Source: Liolophura sinensis
Lineage: Eukaryota; Mollusca; Polyplacophora; Chitonida; Chitonidae
Direction: 5' to 3'
Length of the DNA stretch: 64,000 bases
Assembly (NCBI RefSeq): GCF_032854445.1
Contig: NC_088299.1
Span: 12,021,608 to 12,085,607, forward strand
The translations under genes were made by a program, and so were the position numbers. This document shows, piece by piece, positions 48,865 to 60,800 of this stretch. Every line of letters starts with the position of its first letter. Positions within the stretch are counted from its first letter, which is position 1. The notes beneath the pieces are model-generated. The model did not search any database. It had not been told where the DNA came from and was given only the letters and a program-made list of their open reading frames with translations.

Positions 48865-50744
48865 TTGGTGTAGACCTTGGCTTTTAGGACAAGCAATTAG
48901 GTCAAGCACTAATCGGCCAAATATTGGTGTGGGTACCGCGACTTGAGTTTTTTGGGAGAGGCGGAACTGTAAATATCAAGCTCTCATGAAAACATACACA
49001 CAAACAAAGAAGATATAAACCCTTAATAAAGTTAACATCGATCTCTGAGGGATTCTCTGGTCTAATTTAATAATCGTTTTCAGAAATCGTCACGCCTTAC
49101 ACCAGAAAAGATGTTTCCATGTCGTACACACAATAGATGTACGTCTGTTATTAGGCTATACATTACCCTTATACAAAACAACAACGACAAGTACAAACCT
49201 TTGATTCTATTAAGCACTATGCTCGAACCTTCAATAGCTATCTACGATGGTTGGGCAAGGTCGAAGGAGTAATTCAATAGACATTCCGCATAGGTGGGAA
49301 CCTAAGGTGAGTCTGCTGACCCACGGGCTTAAGGCCCACCAAATGACGTTGGTAATAGTTAGCCTATGTAGGCTATACAGGTCTACTCCAGATGTGTGCG
49401 TTGAGTACAGCAGCAAGACAAACAACCACACCTTTGACTCAGGGCAACCTCATTTTCTTCCCTGGTACTATCAACGTCAAACTACATGATTCGATATGGA
49501 TCTAAAACAATTTATGTATTATCTGTATAAATATGGCCAAAGAGTTAAGTTTCGTCTTCCATGGCAAAATCAGCAACATCTTTTGTCATTTTCCACGTAG
49601 GTGGGATTTTTATTCCGATTGCCTACATACAGTATGCGCAGTGGCCGACCTTATGCAAATTTTAGCATATTGGTTGTTTGAGCATTTGATAGTTTCGATT
49701 TGTTCGCGCCGCTGACGTTGACATACACTTGTTTATTTTCTTTTTTTCCACGTCTAATATTGATGGGCTGGGGTCTGAACAAACATGAATTGTCTATGTG
49801 GTACGGATAACTCTGTATACCTGGGACGAATGTTTGTGCAGATGCCGAACTACACACTGCCACTGATGACATTGTCCTCTTTTCAAAGCAGGGCAAAATG
49901 AAAATCACCCTCAACACCACAGGTGGTTTATTTTACCTCACCTTAATAAAGGGAAGCATGCATAACGTGTCGACATCGCCAGGTAGACAAACAATTTGTT
50001 ACTTTTGATGTATAATATCATTGAGAAAACAAAGGTCACGTAAACAAACGTCACAAACATTGATTAGTAGGCGTGCTTTCTTATATTCGATTAAATATGC
50101 TTGATTTTAAATTTTCCGTGCATTTGACATTATATATTAATGACATACATTTTTCTGTGATAATTGTTTAAGTTTGCATTTACTGTTGATAGAAATGTGC
50201 CCTATATAGCCGACTGCTGCACACTTGTTCGCGCGCATGCGCATCATAAAGAATTCGCACGCATGCACGAGCTTTTGGGTAAGAGCGTTTCACTTAAAAG
50301 TGGCTTGAGGGCAATTAGCGCAAACAAAGCGATAACTATGTTTCCACTCGGTGAGCCTCTTCAAGATAATTACGCCTGATGGTGAGATTATCTGATTATC
50401 CAAGGTATGTGATAGGAAGTAGCTTTCTCTGCCAAACAACAATGGCACAATATACAATATGACATTCTTCTATGGTGCTCCGAGAATTTTTAACAAACAA
50501 ATAAAATGATTAAGACCGAACGCCATTCCGGCAGTATTGTAGCCATATTGTTAGTTTCACGACGCCATGGAGCATGCGAAATTTGTTTCATCAACAAACA
50601 CACTAATCAGACAAACTTATTTCGTTTTAGATTTGATTGTTAATTTCCTGTATTGCATTTATTCGAAAATTTATCAGATACACTTTTTGGTGGAGAGAAT
50701 GAAGTGCTCAGAGTAAAAAATAGCCCTGAAAAACATTCTGTCTA

Positions 50745-50825
50745 AAATTCGAGCCAGCGAATGCTGGATTCGAACCTGCCATTTTATTAACGACAAGGTC
50801 AACGCTTTGGCGAGTCACCTATTTC
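50745..50825 (-). mobile_element. tRNA-like SINE head fragment
   Basis: On the minus strand, gactcgccaaagcgttgacc then ggttcgaatcc, spaced like Pol III A and B boxes. No complete tRNA cloverleaf could be paired, so I do not call a tRNA gene. A similar piece with gaggttcgaaccc lies at 31505-31600. Confidence 0.4.
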
Positions 50826-51328
50826 TTCTTAATTGCTCACACACAAAGCCATACTTTCTCTGCAAACGCCCTAGATCTTTTACGAATCGTTATCCTTCGC
50901 CTTTCTATATATTCGTGTGAAATTCTGTCACACAAACAGATTTCTAACTTGTGATAAAATTAAGGAATGGCTCCTCTCACAATTCGATTATATCCTTTAG
51001 AATACCACACACATTATGCAGAATTGTAGGTATACATATCGAACGCTCTGCCCCACTACCGGCCAATGTACCAAACCCCATTTATATAGCTAACTTACTC
51101 CATACAGACTTTATATACCACATACATCTTGCATGGAGGTCGTGTGCATTTTGTTGTACAGTATACAAAAATTGGGGTACAATATACAACGTATTTGACT
51201 ACATACAACTTCCTAATAATGAAGTCCATGCATATATACCACATATATGTAAAAGGTTTCACAAGTTTTCGTGGTGATGCCTCGATTTCTGTATTAGTAT
51301 TTCTGTGACTATTAGTCTGAGGCAAAAA

Positions 51329-51329
<1 letters not shown>

Positions 51330-51388
<59 letters not shown>
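51330..51388. repeat. (TA)n microsatellite
   Basis: About 28 TA dinucleotides, nearly perfect. Confidence 0.98.
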
Positions 51389-51390
<2 letters not shown>

Positions 51391-52689
51391 ACTTACTGGG
51401 TTGTACACGATGTATTTAATAATATGCAACTTTAAACATTTACAGCTTGGCGTGCAATAAACAGCTTGGTGTACGATAAATACCTTAGTGTAACATGTAA
51501 ATTTAACGTGTTGTAATAAATACACTTTTAAAAACATCTATTTTCTTTTAGTTTGTTATTGGAAATCCGTTGAACAAGAAGCCGGAATTGACTTTCCATC
51601 CGTTAGCATGTATAAATGCTTACATACATGTTGTAAAATTAATCCAATGACAGAATGTGTTTTCAAGTTGTATCTTGCAGCCCTTGAACGCCCTTGAGCG
51701 GGATCCGTTGAATCTCTCATTTTGACACAATGTTTGAGGTATGAACGCTAGGAATGTCCTGCAATTTTTACGTAAACTTGTACGTGTCTAAGAAAAAGAG
51801 ATCACCGGACTCTCATGGTCACCACATCTGGTCAGCTGTTTCAAGTGGTCGGCGTACTTTCTACCTCGTTCCAAATAAAGGCAAAATCCACCCCTTGTTT
51901 TCATAATGATAATCCTAAAAGATTTTGATATACCATTGATCCTCCATACATACCAAACAGCTTTTCTAATGGATGGGGTTTTGTTGTAGTTCCCATACAC
52001 CTCCTGCAGCTTAATCGCTAATCACTACAAAGCATTCGCAATTAACGACTGGCCGCTGTCAGAAGATGAAGATGTTCTTCCGAAGCGCAGAGTCGCGTCA
52101 AGTCGCGTCACATGACGTGAGTGAGACCAGTGGGTCAACATATAAACAAAGATCTTCATGCTGGTATATAATGACTATAGGGCCACGACATCCGGAAGGG
52201 AAGTGGCCCTAAATCCAATACTCCAAGTATATAATGACTCCTCATGTATATCTGCACATCATAATATCCGTTATTCTGATTACTAGCGATATCACCGCAT
52301 TGAACTTTGTGTCGTCTTACATCCAGATCCGTCAATGCACGGTCCATATTAAAATATAGGTGGCAAATATTCAAGGATAGGTGGCCCATATTAAAAGTTA
52401 GGTGGCCAATATTAACAAATGTGATATCAACAATTTGACCGACCGATAGATCTAAAACGACCAACTTTTAAAATCATTATACAGTTAAAGATTAAAAAAA
52501 ATGTTCAAAAAGTGTTAATTAAAGTATTAAATTTAATACAACAGCACAACTAATATTCGAATAAAATAATCAGTTCGCCCTTCTGACGTGAGGAATTCCT
52601 TAAGACGATTTCAAAAACAGATAGATACAAAATGTCGTGTAAACTTACCTAATATGTTCCACCTGCGAACTGCTGACAAGTTTAAGCCC

Positions 52690-52830
52690 GAGTGGAAAAG
52701 CCGTAAGAATGCGACATCTGGTTATCTGAAAGCCGTATAAATACACGGTGGCTTATCTGCTGTCAGTGCTGCTCCCAACCCACGGACCATCAAAGCAGAC
52801 CAACGAACAATGCTCATCGCACGTGTAAAG
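52690..52830 (+). promoter_or_regulatory. Candidate TATA promoter flanked by GATA sites
   Basis: TATAAATA at 52736-52743. Reversed GATA sites (TTATCT) lie on both sides (about 52722 and 52753). About 70 bp downstream is an ATG (52810) followed by a donor-like cgt|gtaaag. No downstream exon of a plus-strand gene was recognised, so this may be chance. Confidence 0.25.
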
Positions 52831-53098
52831 TATATGTTAGTCCTGAGTAACAAGCCCCCTCGCACGTCTCTGTTCAGCCCCTCAGTGTTTTGTTACGGAA
52901 CAAGACAAAACAAAGAAAGCATGCCTTAGCGGTAGTAAGATCCACGGTCATCAGCCATGGCTCAACTCGCCGCAGGAATGTAGCTTATTGTGATGTGTTA
53001 GCTGAATGCACAGCTTGCTTGCTGGGGATCTGCGCCAGCCGATCGCCCGTTATGATGACACCAATCTTTTCTTCACACCTAAAACGAAGACTAATGTT

Positions 53099-53100
<2 letters not shown>

Positions 53101-53149
<49 letters not shown>
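53101..53149. repeat. (TA)n microsatellite
   Basis: About 23 TA dinucleotides. Confidence 0.98.
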
Positions 53150-53150
<1 letters not shown>

Positions 53151-53452
53151 GGTTATATTGTCTTGCTATATATATGTATAACAACACCACGACAGGAATG
53201 TTAAACACAGAGTATGAACATGCTAAGTAAAACTGTTTTAGAGCAATGCATGACCTCATGTTTGACCAGTCATTACATACACGTGAAAGGTTTGTGGGCG
53301 CATGGCCAAATATCGCTGAGTATTGATCTTAATAAAAATGTACACATACGACATGAATGTTTACACATTGAAAAAGTATTTACTTTATTAAGTGTGTGTC
53401 TATCGTATGTAGAAATGCATATGCACGCTTAACTTATGTGTCATTCGAAGTA

Positions 53453-53560
53453 TTTATTTATTTATTTATTTATTTGACTACTGTTAATGTGATACTTAAG
53501 AATTTTTCACCTATACGATGTCATGCAGTCAGTGTTGGAAGACAAGTGCCATCAACGGAC
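53453..53560 (-). mobile_element. SINE tail, diverged family A relative
   Basis: TTATTT repeats, then cttaagaatttttcacctatacgatg. The following 150 bp belong to a different, tRNA-like head (gggattgaaccccgtg), so this is a related but distinct SINE. Confidence 0.55.
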
Positions 53561-53789
53561 GTTAGAATGCACAAACTGCTAGATGAGCGTAGTCCACCGC
53601 GTATTGTCACCAAATAGTAGTGATCAGGAGAACTTACAAATTACCTAACACAGGGATTGAACCCCGTGCCTCACATATCCTAGCTATGGAAAGTCAAACA
53701 CGTTAACTCCTCAACCACTAGTTGATAGTAATTAAGACGTTTATCTTTCAATCGCTTGAGTACACCTGGTATGGGTTCAATACCGGCCT

Positions 53790-54265
53790 TCACAATCTCG
53801 TCAATACGGTGCTCACGGTGTGACTGCGGGTGTCTACGGTAGGTGAGGGTAGGCCGTGGTAAGTAAGTGGTATATGCGGGGAACATGCTGGATTCATCAC
53901 GATGTCAATACGGGTGCTCACGGTGTGACTACGGGTGTCTACGGTGGGTGGGGGTAGGCCGTGGTACGTAGGTGGTATATCCGGGAAACATGCTGGATTC
54001 ATCACGATGTCAATACGGTGCTTACGGTGTGACTACGAATGTCTACGGTAGGTGGGGGTAGGCCGTGGTAAGTAAGTGGTATACGCGGGGAACATGCAGG
54101 ATGATCAATACGATATCAATACGGTGCTTACGGTGTGACTACTGATGTCTACGGTGGGGTGGGGTGGGGGGGGGGGGTAGGCCGTGGTACGTAGGTGGTA
54201 TATGCGGGAAACATGCTGGATTCATCACGATATCAGTACGGTGCTCACGGTGTGACTACGGAAGG
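53790..54265. repeat. 105-bp tandem repeat, about 4.5 copies
   Basis: Unit with gtcaatacggtgctcacggt, gtctacggtgggtgggggta and aacatgctggattcatcacg. The last copy carries an expanded G run (54163-54178). Confidence 0.92.
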
Positions 54266-55162
54266 TCAAAGGTTCGTCCTGGACCATCCTCAGCCCCGGG
54301 CTCTTATTTATCAAGCGTCTTGGGGCTGATATTCAAACACAGCTAAAATTAAAACGTTTTGCTCTAGGGAGCTACGCACCCCAAGTAGCGAAACAAACTA
54401 TGGCTGTTAGTGGCAGTTGCTGACACAATCGTAAGACTACTTCTTTTTCCAGTTCTGTTTCACTCTTCTTTTGCTGTTATATGAAGCGATGTACAGGTCA
54501 TAAAATAAGAAAAATCTTTATTTTTGCATTAGACCACAAATGTAACTTTCTGAGAAATTCTAGAGCAGGCAGTTATGCACTAATCAATTAAACATGTAAC
54601 GAATGTAAATTTCATCCTTATATTTCATCTATAAACATGTTAAAGTTCATGATAGCCCAAGGCCCACAAATGCTCTGAACAAAGACCCACGTATGATTTC
54701 GATATAGTTGCCAAATGTTACGTAATTCCATAGCTTATCCATTCTAGTTCGTGATAAAATTTATTTAATACCAGAATGCCTAAGGTTTTAATCACACAAA
54801 AGTATGTTTCCAAATAATAACAGTGACAAAGATTCGAAATCTTCCCGAGGTGCAACGCTTGAACACTGCACTACGGAGGATACCTGAAATGATGGTGCAG
54901 AAATACGGGTTTTAAACTTACCAAAATATGAAAAAACTGATCACATTATAAAGTTTATATTTTACATGTGAAGTTTCAGTATATTTTTCTGGTTAACGTT
55001 GATCTTCATACTGAAAATTAAAAACACATTGCCTAGTTTGAACGAAAAATTGGCGTTTTTGATCAAGAGAGCATTTTTGGCGGGTTATTACCAAGCTCCT
55101 GGAAGACCGGAATGGTCCGTAAGTCGCTCAGGAGTGTTTGAATTGGTGCTGTACTATTATCT

Positions 55163-55480
55163 TCGACCGCATCAATGCTATAATGGTTAGGGTGTCCTGC
55201 AGGTGGTCAGGAGATCAAACCCGGGTCGGTCCATACCAAAGACTTCAAAAATGCTGCATTCTGCTGCCTCGCTTGGCGCTGAGCATTGAGAGGTCAGAGT
55301 AAGAAAACAGGATTGGTCAGCCCGGAGTCAGTATAATTGGACTGGGGCGGGTGTCATGTTTGGTGTCTTCGGCATGATACTTCAATGGCGAAAGGACTCA
55401 GCCTGCTACAAGACGACACATATTACATATACCTAATGACTCCTTGTCGTCATATGACATGGAAATCGTAAAAAATCCAG
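55163..55480 (+). mobile_element. SINE family B, near full-length copy
   Basis: Head cgaccgcatcaatgc..ggtt, B-box gagatcaaacccggg, full middle, tail ctaatgactccttgtcgtca. Confidence 0.8.
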
Positions 55481-55639
55481 ACATCTATATAACACTATAT
55501 TCACAACGAATCCAAGTGGTTATATGTACTGTTGCGTTATCGTTTTACCATTCTGCTTCACTGTTGCATTTATTCTTTTGCGTGATTAGTTTTTACGCCT
55601 TAATTAAGAATGCATCATATATATGGCGGCCATCAGCTT

Positions 55640-55745
55640 TATGGGTGGAGGAAACCTGACTGCCCGAAGGAAACCGGAGTGTCCAGAGGAAACCGGAGTG
55701 ATGGGGGGACATTGGAGTGTCCGGAGGAAACCGGAGTAGTCCGAA
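55640..55745. repeat. Short tandem repeat of GGAAACCGGAGTGTCC
   Basis: Four to five copies of about 20-23 bp, grown out of the aggaaacc block of a SINE-like tail (55590-55680). Confidence 0.7.
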
Positions 55746-56360
55746 GAAACCATCATACCTTCGTCAAATAGGCCAACAATACCTGGAAAAAGTGTTAAAG
55801 CAGAGAGCTAGGTTCAGATTGCACAACGAATGCATGGCTACATATGAACATGACTTCAAGTGAACGTGGCTTCATGTGAACATCACTTCTTCACATACTA
55901 GTATTTTAAACATATAAACAAAACACTGAGCATACATTCAGTCAAGATGCGGTGGTACAGTAATATATTGCAGAAGACTATATAACACACCAACAAGTAT
56001 GAAGTCAAATAAAATAAATAAATCTTGACATGTGATTACTGTCAACGGAATACGTATTTATACGTGAATTATTGGACATTTTTGCTTTATATGACGCTAC
56101 TTATGCTCCATACACCTGCGAGCAGTAAAATCAGGGATCATGTTAATTTGAGATACTGTATAGATTTAATCCATCTCCACAGGTATGACAACTGAGAAAG
56201 TTGTTTGCACTGCATGTTGCTCACTTTCTAGTAGTTGATGTAAACCAAGATCATCTATTTTCTTTTGATATGTACATGAGGTGTCTAAGTCGTGTAATAT
56301 GGTATACACGTATTAAATTCTCATATATATGTAGCTGCTGCCGTGGCTGACTGACATTCA

Positions 56361-56478
56361 TTTGATTTATTTATTTGATTGGTGTTTTACGCCAAACTCA
56401 AGAATATTTCACTTAAAAATGACGGCGGCCAGCATTATGCTTGGAGGAAACCGGACAAAGCTAGGGGGAAACCACAGC
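56361..56478 (-). mobile_element. SINE family A, fragment without head
   Basis: Tail and middle only, ending at agctagggggaaaccac. Confidence 0.8.
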
Positions 56479-57198
56479 GTCAGTCCGGAAATTTAGTAGC
56501 CCGCTAATGGTGACGTCAAAGATGACAACTTTGTTGGGGGGAGAGCCCGCTACGCTTGCCCCGCGTTCCCAGTATGTTCACCAATGACGTCATTTCGAAT
56601 GTTCCCGACCACTGTATGAAAACTCTTTATTTATTAAAAACATGCACATGCCTTAAAAATGAAAAAAAATTCTCATTTTTTGGCATATCTTGTTTCATTT
56701 TAAAGCCATACTCTTCATTTTATAGTAGCTTCCTGTAATCTCACACAAGTTGCTGGGTGCCAGAAAAGTCGCTTCCATTTCCTTCCATAAAGGCCTACAT
56801 GCGCATTCGTGCCACATTTCACGTCTACTGCCGAAACTACATATAGTCGATAAAACTGGTCTCCTGTAATGTTTTTAAAGTCGTCTTTGGTGGTGAGCTA
56901 ATGTTCATCAAAAAATAGGGATAATGTCACCCAACAGTAGATGATTTCCATCGCATTCTTCTAAAACTTTTGAAGATATGTTCTAAGCATGTCATGTGTA
57001 TGTGTTTCACTCATAGAAGTTTAAAACCGTTTGATCTTTCTAAAGCAAGGTAAGAAAAAGGCAAGATAAATTACTTATCTCTGCATGACGTAGAATAAAA
57101 GTTTTACTGAGTACAAGTAACATACCGGTAATACATAAAGGTATGTAACAAAAGTATCCTTATTTACCTGGTATTTCTATATAACACTGCTGTCCTTA

Positions 57199-57456
57199 CA
57201 CTGACAAACTTAATTTGTTAATTGTAACAGAAAGTCTATTGTTTAAGTGATGGTGGAATGTATTCTGTTATTATAACATAATATTCTGCCATATTCAGTA
57301 AGATATTATGTTAATCTAATACAGTGTTTATGTTGAATGAAAGAATAAGTGTGCTATATTTAACAGAATAGCCTACTACAAATAGCAGAATGCATTCTAG
57401 CATCATTCAGACACTTTAGAATTCTTTAGAATTTCACAGATTATTTTTTCTTGGTG
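57199..57456. mobile_element. Foldback element, copy 3
   Basis: Arms with taatttgttaattgtaacag and the inverse near 57395-57450; same inner blocks as copy 1. Lies just downstream of the DUF4476-like gene's polyadenylation signal. Confidence 0.75.
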
Positions 57457-57618
57457 TACTTTTGTTATAATCTGGCCTGTAGGTGGGCTTTTTAGTTTGT
57501 TGGCCCTCTTTATATAAATAAACTAAAAAACCATGAAGTTTCTTTCTAGAAATGGATTGTAGTTTTGTACCCCGGGCCAATTTCACAAAGTCATTTCTGA
57601 TTTGAGTCAAAATTTTAT

Positions 57619-57624
57619 CATTTA
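57619..57624 (-). terminator. Polyadenylation signal AATAAA of the DUF4476-like gene
   Basis: Minus-strand AATAAA is about 180 bases past the stop at 57802 and about 345 bases past the alternative stop at 57966. It is the nearest canonical signal I found. Confidence 0.4.
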
Positions 57625-57801
57625 TTTTCTGCGTAGATATTAAACTGATAACCGCACCAACTAGGTCATCTCAAGACAAATGCGTCAAATTTTCAACTTC
57701 GAGTATAAAAAAACTAAACATCGAGAGGAGTTTTTAAATTTGACCTAGGTCAGCAATGGGTTTGTGGAATCGGTCCGGAAGTCTCATACGAGTGGTCGAT
57801 T

Positions 57802-60800
57802 TTACTCCGATATGCAGTATACACGGGTAAGGGAAGCATGCAGAGAATGTCGCGAGAAAACATACCAAAATACATCCAGGTGTCGTCTATATTGCATTCT
57901 AGTTTTCCACACATGAATGTCTAGGGTTTGAAGTGGCAGTCTAGAAAGGACAGAGTTTTGTTTGATTACCGAGGAAAGCCAGGGTAAGCAGCTCCGGCTG
58001 GGCGAGGACCGGATACGTGGGTATCCGGCAGGGTATCCAGCGGATCCAGCCGGAGGATACGCACTCCCAGCAGGGGACGCTGATGGGTATCCCGGGGACA
58101 TGGGTGGAGCACTCGGATTACACTGATCCTGCGGGCTGATGTCCAGGATACGCGGATCCAGGATATGCGGAGGCTGCGGGCTGAGTCCTGGATAGCCTGT
58201 TCCGGGATATGAGGAACCAGCATATGGATTTCTCGGATACGATGATCCGGGGTATGCAGATCCTGCTGGTTGACCTCCTGATATGCTGACCCTGAATATC
58301 CTGGCTGGCTTCCGGGATATGTCGCACCTGCTGGTTGAACTCCAGGATATGCAGAACCCTGCTGGTTGACCTCCGGAATAAGCGGAGTTCGGATTTGTTT
58401 GTCCTGGGGTTCTTCGATCTGCCTGAAAGGAGTATATCATGTTTTGTCCTCTTCAGAAATTTCAGCGTTTTGAAAAAATAAACATGATTATATTTCACAA
58501 AGAGACAAAGAATTCAGAGAACAAAAGCTACGCAAAAACATAATTAGACTTGATTTATGGCTGGACGACATTATATATCAATACGCTTCCTTGCGCGGTT
58601 AGGTTGGAGTCCCAACCATATATTACCGTCCCTAAAACAGTATAGTCTAAGACAGCCCTGATTGCCACTTACATACTTTATACCAGGTGATATCTGTATA
58701 TTCCAACTATACGAGACTAGAGCGTAAAGAGTAATACCAGAGCAGTGATTTTTATGTGATAGTTGATAAATGGTCACACGTATTATGGGCGAAATCGGGC
58801 CCTTTGTCAATTTACCTCAATTAGAGTTTTATTTCAACTGTTCATGTATATGCTCAAAAAGTACCACAGTAGGCCTATATTCCCCTAACATCATGGCTTA
58901 TGCGGAAATAGGACAAGAAAACTGTTTTGGAAACGCAGTGATGTTTGTTACAATTCATAAGACGTCACTAGTCTGGAATTACTCAAAAATTTGTCATCAG
59001 ATTTCAGCTATGTTTTCATTCCAACTTTTAATGTATACTTACCACGGCTCCGAACAGTCCCTTTATGGCTCCACCCACAGCCAGACCAGCACCGATCGCC
59101 ATCTTCCCGGCGCCGACAATGATGCTCTGTAATAGCACACAAGTAGCTAATCACATCAAACACCAGTGAGTGTGAAAAGTTATATTTGGGTCAAAATGTC
59201 ACTAACTATAAGTAATTAAGGGGATCTGATGTTAATAGTGCTTAAGTAGACATACGTTTACACAGATTCACCGGTATAGGCTTGTTCCCGATAGGTACAC
59301 CAAGAGACACACTTTAAGGGAAAATGGCTTCGGTATATTATGTATCAGGACATATCTAAACATTTTACTATCCACTACCAAATGACGTGGTACATAAAAA
59401 CAAATTATTTTCCAGCCTAAAAAATAATCGATTAAATAGACAAATTACAAACACAAATGGTTTGTCCATGAGGTACATTTTCCCGGCATAATGGCGACTT
59501 GGGGTGCAAGATGGACTGACCGATCTTGTCTTGTGTCATATGAGTTCTACGTAAGCAGTTAGCCCAGAAATCGTCATCACAAAGGCAGGTTGAACAACCG
59601 ACTACACAGCTTACAGCCGGATAACTTTTGGTGTTTTTTTTTTCGGCTTTTGTAGGTTGGTCTCTTAGGTTAAACTTGTTCTATTATTAGAATTTAAAAT
59701 CAAACAAATAAAGCCACTCTGTGTCGTGAGGAAAAGCTGAACGTGTGAAAAAAATAGAGCTAAAATACGACTGAAGTGAGCTTATTCGTGTATGTAGTGG
59801 CTTATTTTGCGTGGCCTATCCTGAAAGAAAGTATTACGGGTCAAGAAATCGTTGGCACAAACCATTAACATTTTTTGGGGCCCGCTTGTCGACGCAAGCC
59901 AACATCAGGTTCATCCTATATATTTGATCTCATTTTTCATGGGATGTTGGACACAAAAAGTGGTTGGTGATGCTCGTGGGACTGTTTATGCAGTCTGGCG
60001 GACGTTGAAACCCACTTGTCTTGTGCAAGTGTGTACAGCACATGTGGAAAAGTTAGTCAGAAACTTGCCAAAGATCAGTGTTTACACCAACACTACGGTT
60101 TCTTCCACCATAAAACTGACCGCCATCGTGTGTGAAATGGTCTTGTATGGCGTTGAAAAAATATCGACTTTATAAATATATCTTCAGAATCCGGTAAACC
60201 CTACTCTGTTATGTCTGGTCTACCCTGGTCAGTACGGACACAAAGGAACTGTGACTGGCGAAAAAAAACAACAAATTTACACACTGAGTGCTTTCCATAT
60301 ATCTTCAGAATCCGGTATACCCTACTCTGTTATGTTTGGTCTACCCTGGTCAGTACGGACACAAAGGAACTGTGACTGGGAACAAAACACCAAATTTCCA
60401 CACTGAGTGCTTTCCATATATCTTCAGAATCCGGTATACCCTACTCTGTTATGTCTGGTCTACCCTGGTCAGTACGGACACGAAGGAACTGTGACTGGGG
60501 AACAAAACACCAAATTTCCACACTGAGTGCTTTCCATATATCTTCAGAATCCGGTAGACCCTACTCTGTTATGTCTGGTCTACCCTGGTCAGTACGGACA
60601 CAAAGGAACTGTGACTGGGGAACAAAACACCAAATTTCCACACTGAGTGCTTTCCATATATCTTCAGAATCCGGTATACCCTACTCTGTTATGTCTGGTC
60701 TACCCTGGTCAGTACGGACACGAAGGAACTGTGACTGGGGAACAAAACACCAAATTTCCACACTGAGTGCTTTCCATATATCTTCAGAATCCGGTAGACC

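Larger units (their letters stand above)
45839..57801. other. 12-kb region without a recognisable gene
   Basis: After the carboxypeptidase promoter: a non-repetitive stretch at 47440-48060, CA and TA microsatellites, foldback copies 2 and 3, a possible TATA promoter near 52736, a 105-bp tandem repeat, a SINE B copy and SINE A fragments. Short open frames here lack domain signatures or splice context. Confidence 0.6.

Noticed and set aside
50745-50825. Possible tRNA gene on the minus strand (also near 31505-31600)
   Set aside because: A and B box-like words are present but I could not pair acceptor and anticodon stems; a tRNA-derived SINE head fits better.
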